64,000 bases of DNA from Sphingomonas phyllosphaerae FA2 (GTDB lineage: Bacteria > Pseudomonadota > Alphaproteobacteria > Sphingomonadales > Sphingomonadaceae): assembly GCF_000427645.1 (NCBI RefSeq), contig NZ_KE386571.1, positions 981,676 to 1,045,675 on the forward strand, in the 5' to 3' direction. Under the pieces are notes generated by a model. It saw nothing but the letters and a program-made list of their open reading frames with translations, was not told the DNA's origin and made no database searches. A program made the translations under genes and the position numbers. Below, in pieces: positions 26,612 through 35,512 of this stretch (positions are counted from its first letter, which is position 1; each line of letters begins with the position of its first letter).

Positions 26612-28909
26612 CTACGCCGCCTTCTCCAATCGCCCGAGCAACCGCCCCAGCCCGGCGACCGGCACCGCTTCCGAAAACAGGAAGCCTTGAAGCTCGTTGC
26701 AGCCGGCATGTTCGAGGAAGGTGCGCTGCATTCCGGTTTCGACCCCCTCGGCGGTGACCAGCAACCCCATTGCATGGCCCAGCCGGACCACCGCATGGAT
26801 GATCGCCGCCGCGTCGTCCGCTTCGCCCAGTCGCCGGATGAAGCTGCGGTCGATCTTGATCTTGTCCACCTCGAATTTGCTCAGGTAGCTCAGGCTCGAA
26901 TAGCCGGTGCCGAAGTCGTCGAGCGCGATCCGGAAGCCGGCCCGGCGCAGCGCCGTCAAGGTCGCGCGCACCACCTCGTCATTATCCAGCAGAACGCTTT
27001 CGGTCACTTCGAGTTCGATCTGCTGCGCGCGTGCGCCGGTTTCGCGAATGATCGCGATCAGCTCGGCCGCCAGCGTGCGCGAGCGGAACTGCACCGGCGA
27101 GATGTTTACCGCGACCGACAGGCCCGGCCACGTCATCGCCACGCCGCACGCGTCACGCAGGACGCGTCGGGTCAGCGCGCCGATCAATCCGCTTTCCTCC
27201 GCCACGCTGACGAAGGCGGCGGGGGCAAGCCAACCACGGCGCGGATGCTGCCAGCGCAGTAACGCCTCGACACCGATCACGCGCGTGCCGGTGCCGTCCA
27301 TCTGCGGTTGATAATGGACGCACAATTCGCCCTCGCGGGTGATCGCCACGCGCAGGTCGTCCTCGATTTCGCGGCGCAGCTTGACGCTCTCGTCCATATC
27401 GGCTGCGAAGAAGCGATAGCGATTCCGTCCATCGGCCTTCGCCCGGTACATCGCGATGTCGGCGGTGCGCAGCAACTCGGTGCGTTCGCCTTGCGCGTCG
27501 CGGAAACAGGTGATGCCGATGCTCGCGCCGATATGGACGTTGGCGCCCAGCACGACGAACGGCTCGCGCAGCGCGCTCACCATTGCGCTCGCAAGGGCCC
27601 CGATCGCTGCTTCGTCGGCGCGGGCGGTTAGCAGCACGGCAAATTCGTCACCACCCAACCGCGCGACAAGATCGCCGGGCATGACCAGCGCATCCAGCCG
27701 GATCGCCACCTGTCGGATCAGATGATCGCCACCCAGATGGCCCAGCGTATCGTTGACCTGCTTGAAGCGATCGAGATCGATGAGCAGCACCGCGTTCACG
27801 CCAGCCGCGGCCCCGGTGCCGAGCATATCATCCAGCGTGGTGACCAGTCGCGCGCGGTTGGCCAATCCGGTCAGCGTGTCGTGATAGGCGAGGCGGTGCG
27901 CCTGCGCTTCCTTGGCCTGCAGCTCGAGATGCGCGACCTTGAGCTGGTCGAGCGAGGCTGCATCCCGGCGCATCAGGCGCCCGACCCCGACGAGCAGCGC
28001 CGCGACCGTCGCCAGCAGACCGGCGAGAACCGCCCCGGCCGTCGGCACCATCGCCTTCCACACCGCTTCGCCCGGCCGATCCGGTTGCCATGCCAGCGTG
28101 CCGATCCGCTTGCCGATATTGCTGGTCAGCGGCACGCTCGCCTCGCCCTCACGCGGTGCGCCGGTGGTGGCGCGCGCGCCAGCCAGCAGACGAACCGAAG
28201 CGAGCCGCTGCGCGAACGAACGATCGAGATAGCGGACGCTTAGCAACAGCGGCGCCGGTCCTTTCGGGGCTGGCCCGTCACTGCCGTCCGGGACGATCCG
28301 CATGACGCTGACCGCTGCGGGGCGATTGCCGATCCGTGCGATGCCGGTCGCATGAACCGACACCGGCGAGGTGCGGACGCTCGCATCGTCTGCGATTGGC
28401 TGTCCTGGCAGACGATCGTGGCGGCCGGGTGTCAGGCGCCTCCGCTCGCGAACCGCGTCGATCAACGACAAGGCGGCGCGCGTGTAGACGATCGAGTCCT
28501 GTGGGGGCGCCGCCACACGCACCCCGTCTCGCATCATGTAAACGGCGGTATCGCGGGGCGACAGGATGACGTCAACATCGTGCGCGAACACGAAGTTCAG
28601 CCACGTTCCTGCATTGACGTCGACCCAGTCCCAGTTCGGTCGCGGCTTGTAGAGTTCACGCAATAACGGGCTCCACACCGCGACGCCATTCTGGCTTTGC
28701 GCAAGCTCGTCGACGACGTCGTCGACCGCCAGCCGCGCCGCTTGGCCTTGCCGCAAGAGCGACACCCGATCGGCCTGGTTCGCCGCGGTGTTCAGCGCGT
28801 AGAAGACGGTTGCCGTCAGGCCGAGCGCCAGCATGGCCACGGGCGCGGCGACCGCGGCGATGAACCGCCTGCGCGCCTGCGCTCCCGTATGTTCCCGAAT
28901 GCTGCGCAC
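26612..28909 (-). CDS. CHASE4-like GGDEF-EAL cyclic-di-GMP enzyme
   Basis: A 765-residue membrane signalling protein. Two helices (about 17-39 and 288-310) bracket a periplasmic sensor of roughly 245 residues resembling CHASE4. The GGDEF signature is at 419-423 and the EAL signature (GVEALLRW) at 548-550; LDDFGTGYSSLSYLSKFEVDKIKID shows an intact EAL core. The RxxD inhibitory site is lost (MPGD). Both activities look possible; the balance is not predictable. It is monocistronic and runs towards the cupin gene. It has a different sensor from the MHYT protein at 9762, so the two probably answer different signals. Confidence 0.92.
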   Translation of the reverse strand: MRSIREHTGAQARRRFIAAVAAPVAMLALGLTATVFYALNTAANQADRVSLLRQGQAARLAVDDVVDELAQSQNGVAVWSPLLRELYKPRPNWDWVDVNAGTWLNFVFAHDVDVILSPRDTAVYMMRDGVRVAAPPQDSIVYTRAALSLIDAVRERRRLTPGRHDRLPGQPIADDASVRTSPVSVHATGIARIGNRPAAVSVMRIVPDGSDGPAPKGPAPLLLSVRYLDRSFAQRLASVRLLAGARATTGAPREGEASVPLTSNIGKRIGTLAWQPDRPGEAVWKAMVPTAGAVLAGLLATVAALLVGVGRLMRRDAASLDQLKVAHLELQAKEAQAHRLAYHDTLTGLANRARLVTTLDDMLGTGAAAGVNAVLLIDLDRFKQVNDTLGHLGGDHLIRQVAIRLDALVMPGDLVARLGGDEFAVLLTARADEAAIGALASAMVSALREPFVVLGANVHIGASIGITCFRDAQGERTELLRTADIAMYRAKADGRNRYRFFAADMDESVKLRREIEDDLRVAITREGELCVHYQPQMDGTGTRVIGVEALLRWQHPRRGWLAPAAFVSVAEESGLIGALTRRVLRDACGVAMTWPGLSVAVNISPVQFRSRTLAAELIAIIRETGARAQQIELEVTESVLLDNDEVVRATLTALRRAGFRIALDDFGTGYSSLSYLSKFEVDKIKIDRSFIRRLGEADDAAAIIHAVVRLGHAMGLLVTAEGVETGMQRTFLEHAGCNELQGFLFSEAVPVAGLGRLLGRLEKAA

Positions 28910-29031
28910 GGCGTTGAAATCCCCCCGCTTTTCTCATGGGGAATATTCGTCACCAAAAGGTTAACGTCGTACGGGGAATGCGCGTATGTCGGCTTTTGCA
29001 CGCCAGAACGAGCGTGCCGGGCGGCCGAAGG

Positions 29032-29871
29032 CTAGACGGTACAGGTCTTCACGGCCTGTGCCAGCGCGGTCAGCGGATCGCCGACAGGTACGAATTCGTG
29101 CGCGAAATAGCCCTGAAATTTGAGGTCGGCGACACTGCGCGCAACTGCTTGCCAGTTGACCTCTTGCGTATCATCGAGGTTGTGACGCCCCGGCACCCCG
29201 CCGGTGTGGAAGTGACCAATCCATTTGATGTTCTTCCTGATCGTCGCGATCAGGTCGCCCTCCATGATCTGCATATGATAGATGTCGTAGAGCAGCTTGA
29301 CGTGCGGGGAGGCGACTTCTTGCGCGACCCGCACGCCCCAGGCGGTGTGATCGGCCATATAGTCGGCGTGATCGACCTTGCTGTTCAGCAGCTCGATGCA
29401 GATGGTGACATCGTTGTCCTCGGCGATCCGTTTGATCCGGTTCAGTCCGATGACGGCGTTCGCGGCACCTTCCTCGTCGGACATGCCACGGCGATTGCCG
29501 GAGAAGGCGATGACGTTCGGCACCCCGGCTTTCGCGGCTTGCGGAATGCCGACGCGGAACGCCTTTTCGATCGCGTCATGATTCTCGCGGCGATTGAGCC
29601 CATTGGGAATCGTCATGTTGTCCGCAGCATAGCCCATCGTGCAGCGTAGGCCGTGCCGGCGCGGCGTCTCGTACTCGCCGGGCTGCAACAGGTCGATGCC
29701 CTGCAACCCCATGCGTGCCGCTGCAGCGCACAGGTCATCGAGGGGGATGTTCTGATAGCACCAGCGGCTGACCGACTGTTTGAGGCGGCCGGCCCGCGTG
29801 GGAGCAGCGCCCAGGCCCGCGGTGGCGGAAAGGGCGAGAGAAGAAGCGAGCACATTGCGCCGGGTCATCAT
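29032..29871 (-). CDS. Tat-exported hydroxypyruvate-isomerase-like TIM-barrel protein
   Basis: A 279-residue sugar-phosphate isomerase/epimerase-fold protein with a twin-arginine signal (MTRRNVLASSLALSATAGLG). The body resembles hydroxypyruvate isomerase: CIELLNSKVDH, LLYDIYHMQIMEGDL and HFHTGGVPGRHNLDD provide the expected metal-site Glu, Asp, His and Glu. Export of this fold is common in bacteria that process sugars in the periplasm. The actual substrate is unknown. It is followed on the same strand by the GGDEF-EAL gene at 26612 and preceded by an unknown exported protein gene. Confidence 0.85.
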   Translation of the reverse strand: MMTRRNVLASSLALSATAGLGAAPTRAGRLKQSVSRWCYQNIPLDDLCAAAARMGLQGIDLLQPGEYETPRRHGLRCTMGYAADNMTIPNGLNRRENHDAIEKAFRVGIPQAAKAGVPNVIAFSGNRRGMSDEEGAANAVIGLNRIKRIAEDNDVTICIELLNSKVDHADYMADHTAWGVRVAQEVASPHVKLLYDIYHMQIMEGDLIATIRKNIKWIGHFHTGGVPGRHNLDDTQEVNWQAVARSVADLKFQGYFAHEFVPVGDPLTALAQAVKTCTV

Positions 29872-29936
29872 TCGTACCTGATACGTCAGAAGTCGGTCGC
29901 GGCAAAGTGGCGTCCGGTGCGCAAATCGCGAGAATG

Positions 29937-30965
29937 CTACAGCGCAGACGGATCGAGCGTCACCTGGCCCGATTTGGCGGTCCCTAACGTCTTACCGGAG
30001 CCGAGCAGATCCCAGACCTGTCTGGGCGTCGGCATCGCGGCGAAGGAGGGGAGCGCCGACACCTTGCCGTCGACGTCCACCAAGGTCACCGAATAGGCGC
30101 CGGTCTTCTCGACCTGACCCATCAGGGAAGGGGCGACGTTCATGACCCGCCCGGCATCGTGCAGCGCGAGCGAATAGCCGGATCGCTCATCGTCGGCGCG
30201 ATACACGCCATAGTCGGGCGTCCCCGCGCCGTCGCGGCACCACGCGACACGCGGGCGCGGCGGCGAGTCCTTGTCGCCCTCCTTTGATCGCGCGACCGCA
30301 CCGCCGATCAGTGACAGGAGCAGGTCCGAGCCGTTCGGTTTCACCTGCTTGGCCTTTTTAAAGGTGAGCGGCGCCGTGCAGGGCTTGACCGGCGCGATGC
30401 TGGCCGCGGCCGTCCCGGTCGGGATGGGCCAGCGGATCGCCTTCACCATGTCGAGCAACTGCGTATCGAGTTGCTGCGACGTGAGCGCGCGAGCGGTCAT
30501 CCGGATCGTGGCGATCCATTCGCCCACCGGCACGACGACGAGGGCGGTGCTGCGAAACGGGCCGCCGGCGATCGCATAGTCCTGCCGCAGCGCATTGGCG
30601 GCGCCGTTGCCATATGCCGTGAAGCTGACGGGGTCGGCGGTGGCGGGCGCCGCGCTGCGAAACATGTCGCGGCTCTCGAGCGTGGCGCGCGCTCGATCGA
30701 ACCAGATACCCGCATCAGGGATCGCGGGATGGAAGATGTAGATCGTCGCGCTGACGCTGCCGTCCGCCGCGGCGAATTGTGCCGTCACGTCATGCTCGCT
30801 CTGCGTTGCGTCGGTAAGGTCGGTGCGCGGCAGTCCGGCGAGCTGCGGCGAGAGGATGATGCCCGTCTCGGCGTGCTTCCAGCCCTTGTCTGCCGGCACC
30901 ACCAGGTCCCTGGCGGACAACGAAGCCCCGCTGGTCAGCGCCAGCGCGCACAGCAACCACTTCAT
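29937..30965 (-). CDS. Exported hypothetical protein
   Basis: A 342-residue protein with a signal peptide (MKWLLCALALTSGASLSA) and no recognised domain. The N-terminal half (VSATIYIFHPAIPDAG, VVVPVGEWIATIRMTARA) resembles sphingomonad periplasmic proteins of unknown role. A charged, proline-rich linker lies near residue 240 and a C-terminal half contains WCRDG and YGVYRADDERSGYSLALHDAG. Two cysteines, Cys194 and Cys243, could pair. Its start is 87 bases after the dehydrogenase stop, with a hairpin between. Confidence 0.7.
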   Translation of the reverse strand: MKWLLCALALTSGASLSARDLVVPADKGWKHAETGIILSPQLAGLPRTDLTDATQSEHDVTAQFAAADGSVSATIYIFHPAIPDAGIWFDRARATLESRDMFRSAAPATADPVSFTAYGNGAANALRQDYAIAGGPFRSTALVVVPVGEWIATIRMTARALTSQQLDTQLLDMVKAIRWPIPTGTAAASIAPVKPCTAPLTFKKAKQVKPNGSDLLLSLIGGAVARSKEGDKDSPPRPRVAWCRDGAGTPDYGVYRADDERSGYSLALHDAGRVMNVAPSLMGQVEKTGAYSVTLVDVDGKVSALPSFAAMPTPRQVWDLLGSGKTLGTAKSGQVTLDPSAL

Positions 30966-31000
30966 CTCGGCGTCCCCTTTCGGGGAAGCATGAGCGATCG

Positions 31001-31026
31001 CGGCGCCGAGGACAAGCTCGGCGCCG
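31001..31026. terminator. Hairpin between the dehydrogenase and the hypothetical gene
   Basis: A perfect 10-base stem, CGGCGCCGAG with its complement, has loop GACAAG. It starts 27 bases downstream of the minus-strand dehydrogenase stop. No T-run follows on either side. Confidence 0.55.
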
Positions 31027-31052
31027 GACCGGTCAGCGCGACATCACGCGGG

Positions 31053-32060
31053 TCACCACTCGACGCCGATCTTGCCGAAGTGCGACGCCCCCATTTCATA
31101 GCGGAAGGCATCGGCAAGCGCGTCGAGCGCGAAGCGGCGGTCGATGACCGGGCGCAGCCCGCCCTGTTCGATCGCGCGGACAAAGTCCTGTTGCTCGGCG
31201 CGGCTCCCGACGATCAGGCCCTGCAGACGTGCCTGCTTGCTCATCAGCGCCGCGGTCGGCACCTCGCCGCTGGCACCGGTCAACACGCCAATCAATGAAA
31301 TGTGACCGCCGACCCGCACCGCCTCGATCGACTGCGCCAGCGTTCCCGGCCCGCCGACCTCGACGACATGGTCGACGCCGCGATCGTCGCTCCACGCGCG
31401 GATCGCCTTTCCCCACTCGGTCTGGCTTCGATAGTTGAGCACATAGTCCGCGCCTAGCGTGCGGGCCCGCTCCAGCTTCTCGTCCGACGAGGAGGTGATC
31501 GCGACGCGCGCGCCCATCAGCTTGGCGATCTGCAACGCCCAGATCGAAACGCCGCCTGTCCCGAGCAGCAACACGGTATCGCCGGCTTTCAGCTTGCCAT
31601 CGACCACCAGAGCGCGCCACGCGGTCAGCCCGGCGGTGGTGATCGTCGCCGCCTCGACATGGTCCAGCCCCTTGGGCGCACGGGTGAAGGCGGTGGCGGG
31701 GCGCACGGCATATTCCTGCGCAAAGCCATCGATGCCGTCGCCGGGGGTGCGCCGGAAATCGCCAATCGTCGGTGCGCCATTCTGCCAGTCGGGGAAGAAG
31801 CACGACACGACGTGATCGCCCTCCGCGAATTCGCTGACCTCGGCACCGACCGCCTCGACGACGCCCGCGCCGTCCGCCAGCGGCACCAGGCCATCGGCGG
31901 CACCCATCCGGCCGGTGACGACGCCCAGATCGTGGAAGTTGAGCGAGCTGCCGTGCAGCTTCACCCGGATCTCGCCCGGCCCCGGCGCACCCGGATCGGG
32001 GCGATCCTCCAGCCGCAGGGTCTCTAGCGCTGCGGGTGCGTGAACGACCATTGCCTTCAT
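31053..32060 (-). CDS. MDR-family NAD(P)H dehydrogenase, zinc-free quinone-oxidoreductase type
   Basis: A 335-residue medium-chain dehydrogenase/reductase. A GroES-like N-terminal part (GEIRVKLHGSSLNFHDLGVV) precedes a Rossmann domain with LLLGTGGVSIWALQIAKLMGA. The catalytic-zinc cysteine position is occupied by Phe in LNFHDL and the four structural cysteines are missing, which points to a quinone-oxidoreductase-like zinc-independent enzyme, although automated pipelines often call such proteins alcohol dehydrogenases. Substrate unknown. It diverges from the GH19 gene across about 240 bases. Confidence 0.87.
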   Translation of the reverse strand: MKAMVVHAPAALETLRLEDRPDPGAPGPGEIRVKLHGSSLNFHDLGVVTGRMGAADGLVPLADGAGVVEAVGAEVSEFAEGDHVVSCFFPDWQNGAPTIGDFRRTPGDGIDGFAQEYAVRPATAFTRAPKGLDHVEAATITTAGLTAWRALVVDGKLKAGDTVLLLGTGGVSIWALQIAKLMGARVAITSSSDEKLERARTLGADYVLNYRSQTEWGKAIRAWSDDRGVDHVVEVGGPGTLAQSIEAVRVGGHISLIGVLTGASGEVPTAALMSKQARLQGLIVGSRAEQQDFVRAIEQGGLRPVIDRRFALDALADAFRYEMGASHFGKIGVEW

Positions 32061-32225
32061 CGAAATGTCTCCATCATCGCTGCTCCAACGCGGCGCCGTC
32101 GAAGACTATCCCGCCGCGCCCCGCATCGACGGCGAGGCCCGCGCCCGCTGCGGTGAGCCGCCAGACGCGCGCGAACGGCTGATCAATCCCGCCAAAAACA
32201 GCAGGAAGCTACGCTAAACGGATTA

Positions 32226-32256
32226 TTGACAACAACCGGCCGTGAGCGCCTAAATT
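32226..32256 (+). promoter_or_regulatory. Candidate promoter of the GH19-pYEATS module
   Basis: A perfect -35 TTGACA (32226-32231) and TAAATT (32251-32256) are 19 bases apart, slightly long. The site lies 47 bases before the GH19 ATG, in locally AT-rich sequence, and argues against any start upstream of 32304. Confidence 0.5.
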
Positions 32257-32303
32257 CGTACAAACACAAGGTCGCTGTGCTGCATTCATCGAGGGGGAAG
32301 TCG

Positions 32304-33122
32304 ATGATCACCAGTGATAAGCTCGCATCATTGTATCCGCGTGCGCCGAAGGATCGGCTCGACAGCTTCGTGAACGACGGACCGGGCGTGCTCAAACAGG
32401 CCGGGATTACCGATACGCCCAATCGACTGTTTTTCTTTCTCGCACAGCTGGGTCACGAGTCGGGTGGCCTGACGATCGTCGAGGAAAATCTGAATTATTC
32501 GGCGAAGCGGTTGATGGTGGTGTTTCCAAAGCGCTTTCCGACGCCAGAGGCGGCGGCCTGTGCGGGCAATCCCGAGGCGCTGGGATGCCAGGTTTATGGC
32601 GGGCGGCTGGGTAATGCGAAGCTGCCCAGCAAGGACGGCTATCTATTTAGAGGGCGCGGTTACATTCAGCTGACCGGGCGCGCCAATTACACAATCGTCG
32701 GTGACAAGGCAGGAATTAAGGATCTGCCCTCCAATCCCGATCGCGCCGCGACACCGGCCAACGCGCTGGCGCTGGCCGCGGCGTTCTGGACGTTGAAGAA
32801 CATCAACGAGACGGCCGACGCCGACGACTTTGTCGACTGTACGCGCCGGGTGAACGGCGGGCTGATCGGTATCGCCGAGCGGCGCGCGTGGCTGAACAAG
32901 GTACGCCGGGTGTTCGCCGATCCGCCCGCGAACCAGCCCGACGCCGCCACCGTGCTCGGGGTGCAGAAACGGCTGGTGAAGCTGGGCTACACCGAAGTGG
33001 GGGCGCCCGACGGCGACATCGGACGCCACACGACCTCGGCGATCGCGCGCTTCCGGCAGAAGAACGGGCTTTCGCCGGGCATGATCGACGACCAGCTGCT
33101 GACCGCGCTGGGACTGTCGTGA
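32304..33122 (+). CDS. GH19 endolysin-like hydrolase with peptidoglycan-binding domain
   Basis: A 272-residue protein: residues about 1-205 are a GH19 chitinase/endolysin-like domain and 215-272 a PG_binding_1 domain (VLGVQKRLVKLGYTEVG, HTTSAIARFRQKNGL). The catalytic Glu52 lies in LGHESGG, a second acidic site in EENLNYS, and YGGRLGNAKL and FRGRGYIQLTGRANY are typical of phage endolysins. It would cut the glycan strands of peptidoglycan. No signal peptide is present, so it needs lysis, a holin-like partner or another route out. GAGGGGG stands before ATG 32304. Its stop overlaps the start of the TM-pYEATS gene by 4 bases (GTGA). No other phage genes are nearby. Confidence 0.88.
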   Translation: MITSDKLASLYPRAPKDRLDSFVNDGPGVLKQAGITDTPNRLFFFLAQLGHESGGLTIVEENLNYSAKRLMVVFPKRFPTPEAAACAGNPEALGCQVYGGRLGNAKLPSKDGYLFRGRGYIQLTGRANYTIVGDKAGIKDLPSNPDRAATPANALALAAAFWTLKNINETADADDFVDCTRRVNGGLIGIAERRAWLNKVRRVFADPPANQPDAATVLGVQKRLVKLGYTEVGAPDGDIGRHTTSAIARFRQKNGLSPGMIDDQLLTALGLS

Positions 33123-34624
33123 AGCTCACCCTCGGCAGCGCGACGTCGGACCAGACCGAACGCGCGATGGCCGGACAATTGCTGTTCGGCTTCGTCTGTC
33201 TGATCCTGCTGGTGCTGTTCGCCGCCGGCTCGGTCGTCTGGGGGCATTTCATCGGCTGGGTGGTGATGACGGTGTGCTGCTCGGCACTCGTCGGCGCGCT
33301 GCTGGGGCTGCATTTCGGGCTGCCGATCCACCGTGTCGACGTCACCAACGCGATCAGCCGGGTAAAGGTTACCGCTGCCGAGGTGGCTAAGACCAAGGCT
33401 ACGACGTCTGTTGCTGACGCGAAGGATGACGAAGTTGAAATTGGTGATGAGGCCCCCGCTACGACTGAGCCGATAGTTGTTCCTTACGCGGAGAGCAGCA
33501 GTTTAGAGCAGGTCGCAGACTGGCTAACGAAAATTATCATCGGCGTCACGCTTACGCAGTATGCGAGTTGGGAGCAACGCTTCTTCGAGTTGGCGGTAGA
33601 CGTCACCGCTAATCTGAACGGGACCCAAGCGCTGCTTGGGCGCTGCATGGCGGATCGCTACAGCGTGGGCCTGTCGCCTGAGCAAGCCAAATCGCTTTTC
33701 CCTTTGTGCGCGCGCGCCAGCGGTGGAGCAATCCCTGGTGGCTTGCTGATGGTGACGTTCGCGACGCTGGGATTTTTAATCGCCTATCTCTGGATGCGTA
33801 GGTATTTCATCATCGAAATGGTCGTCGCGCGAAACGAGGCGGTCGAGACATTGCGCCAAACGCAACGGCTCCGCAATTTGGCTATTGAGACTATGGGTCG
33901 GACCCAGCGCGTAGGGGGGGAAATTGAACTCGCCCGCGTCCGCCAATCGCTCGAGCAATTAAGGGTCGAGGCGGCGGCGGCGAAGCTGAAGTCCGACGCG
34001 GATTTTGAGCGTGCGGTTCGCCAGGCCGAGGAGATCAAGGCAGAACTGGCACGCGAACGCGCCTCCTCGCGCGACGACGACAAGCGCAAGCGCGCGGAGA
34101 GTCTCGGGACGCTGCAACTGAACGAGAGCACCAACCCGGCCGCCGACGTATTGGCCTATGCCGAAGGCGTGCTGGCGCGTGCACAGCAATTGTTGCCTAA
34201 CAGCGAGCGCGCGCAGAGCGACATTGCGACGATGCTCGCGCAACTGCCGACGCTGATCCGTTACCCGGACGATCCGTGGCGCGGGCTGTTCGGGGGCAGC
34301 ATGGAATCACTGGCGGATTCGGTGATGCTGCGTGCATCGGTGAAGCCGCTGGCGCTCAATCCGAACGAGTTCGAAGTGACGCTGACGGTGGAACCGCTCG
34401 ACCCCGATCGCGTGACGTTGTCGGGGCAGAAGGCATTGTTCTTCCTGCACCCGACCTTCGGGCGCGATCCGCGCGCGGTCTCGTTCGGGCCGGACGGGCG
34501 CGCGGTGCTGCCGTTGATCGCGTATGGCGCGTTCACGGTCGGCGTGCTGCTGGAAAGCGGCGAGAAGCTGGAGCTGAACCTCGCCGAAGTGGCGGACGCG
34601 CCGCCGATGTTCCGGGTGACCTGA
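33119..34624 (+). CDS. Three-TM coiled-coil protein with C-terminal pYEATS-like domain
   Basis: A 501-residue membrane protein of no named family. Two helices lie at about 19-40 and 43-66, an acidic linker at 95-125, the motif SLEQVADWLTKIIIGVTLTQ at 128-147, and a third helix at about 207-226. A coiled coil follows (about 238-325). Residues about 380-501 contain DPWRGLFGG and a beta domain with VTLSGQKALFFLHPTF and LIAYGAFTVGVLLESGEKLE. From memory this matches the prokaryotic YEATS domain described in predicted conflict systems; that is recognition, not a search. GTG 33119 overlaps the hydrolase stop, so translation is probably coupled; ATG 33167 is an alternative. Bases about 33380-33990 are less GC-rich than the flanks, hinting at transfer. 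Confidence 0.7.
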   Translation: MKLTLGSATSDQTERAMAGQLLFGFVCLILLVLFAAGSVVWGHFIGWVVMTVCCSALVGALLGLHFGLPIHRVDVTNAISRVKVTAAEVAKTKATTSVADAKDDEVEIGDEAPATTEPIVVPYAESSSLEQVADWLTKIIIGVTLTQYASWEQRFFELAVDVTANLNGTQALLGRCMADRYSVGLSPEQAKSLFPLCARASGGAIPGGLLMVTFATLGFLIAYLWMRRYFIIEMVVARNEAVETLRQTQRLRNLAIETMGRTQRVGGEIELARVRQSLEQLRVEAAAAKLKSDADFERAVRQAEEIKAELARERASSRDDDKRKRAESLGTLQLNESTNPAADVLAYAEGVLARAQQLLPNSERAQSDIATMLAQLPTLIRYPDDPWRGLFGGSMESLADSVMLRASVKPLALNPNEFEVTLTVEPLDPDRVTLSGQKALFFLHPTFGRDPRAVSFGPDGRAVLPLIAYGAFTVGVLLESGEKLELNLAEVADAPPMFRVT

Positions 34625-34629
34625 TCGAA

Positions 34630-34663
34630 CGGCGTGCATCGAGCTCTCGTCCGATGCACGCCG
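34630..34663. terminator. Hairpin between convergent genes
   Basis: A 12-base perfect stem, CGGCGTGCATCG with its complement, has a 10-base loop. It lies 6 bases after the TM-pYEATS stop and 14 bases after the end of the receptor remnant on the opposite strand, so it can serve both. Confidence 0.7.
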
Positions 34664-34677
34664 CCGACCGGGTCAGG

Positions 34678-35439
34678 TCAGAAGTTGAAGCTCGCGCCCG
34701 CGCTGAAGTTGCGGCCGACGAGCCCGGCGTAATGCCAGCTGCTCAGATAGTTCGGGTTGCTGGTATAGGCCGCCGACGCGAGCGGTGCGCGCGCATTGGT
34801 CAGGTTCTGGACGTTGAAGAAGAACCGGAAGTCATCGTTCACGCGCAGCGCGACGTTCAGATCGGTGTAGATGAACGGGCGGATGTAGCAGTGATTGGCG
34901 GGGTCGCTGCCCGCGACGATCGGCGCCAGCGTGTTCTTGCACGATAGGTCGATCTCGCCGTTCACCGGCGTGATCCGGTCCGCCGCAACCTGCTTGATAC
35001 TACCGACGTAATAGGTGGTCGCGGTGAGCGAGAAGTTGCCAACCTCCAGCGCGTTCTGCCAGTTGCCGCGGATGCGCGGCGTGCCGCCACCCGACGACAG
35101 CTCGTACGGCCCGAGCGTCCCGGCATATTTCTGCACCACGCCCTCCGGCGTGACCAGATCGAGCCGCAGCACACGGATCACGTCGACGCGACTGATGAAG
35201 CGGACCTCGTCCCGCAGCTTGACGTTGGCGGTCGCCTGCATGTCGATGCCCGAGCTGACCTGATAATTGGCGTTGACGTAGGGCACGTCGAACACCAGCG
35301 GGCGCGGCAGCGCATTCGGGTTTGACGGATCGGGCGCGTCGACGACGTTGCACTTGTAGACTGGGCCGACCGCCGCCAGTGCCGCGCAACCGTCGGTCGC
35401 GCTGCTCTTGCTGTAATAGGCGTCGATGGCCGTGCACAC
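34678..35439 (-). pseudogene. C-terminal remnant of a TonB-dependent receptor
   Basis: About 250 residues correspond to the last part of a TonB-receptor barrel. NVQNLTNARAPLAS is the usual penultimate strand region and the frame ends GLVGRNFSAGASFNF with an aromatic C-terminus. Signal peptide, plug and most of the barrel are missing. Between 35440 and 35512 the plus-one frame reads YIIKKSAPIVSDP after a stop, which looks like more of the same receptor, so a small deletion near the GTG at 35439 is possible. The remnant abuts the M13 peptidase stop on the same strand, suggesting a deletion joined the two. Confidence 0.8.
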
Positions 35440-35512
35440 CGCGGGTCGCTGACGATCGGCGCCGACTTCTTGATGATGTACTAGTCGGCGCTGGTCCAGC
35501 CCGCCCTGCGCT

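Noticed and set aside
32304..33122. Prophage remnant suggested by the endolysin-like gene
   Set aside because: No capsid, tail, integrase, holin or attachment site was seen within the flanking genes, so a phage origin is not supported by context.
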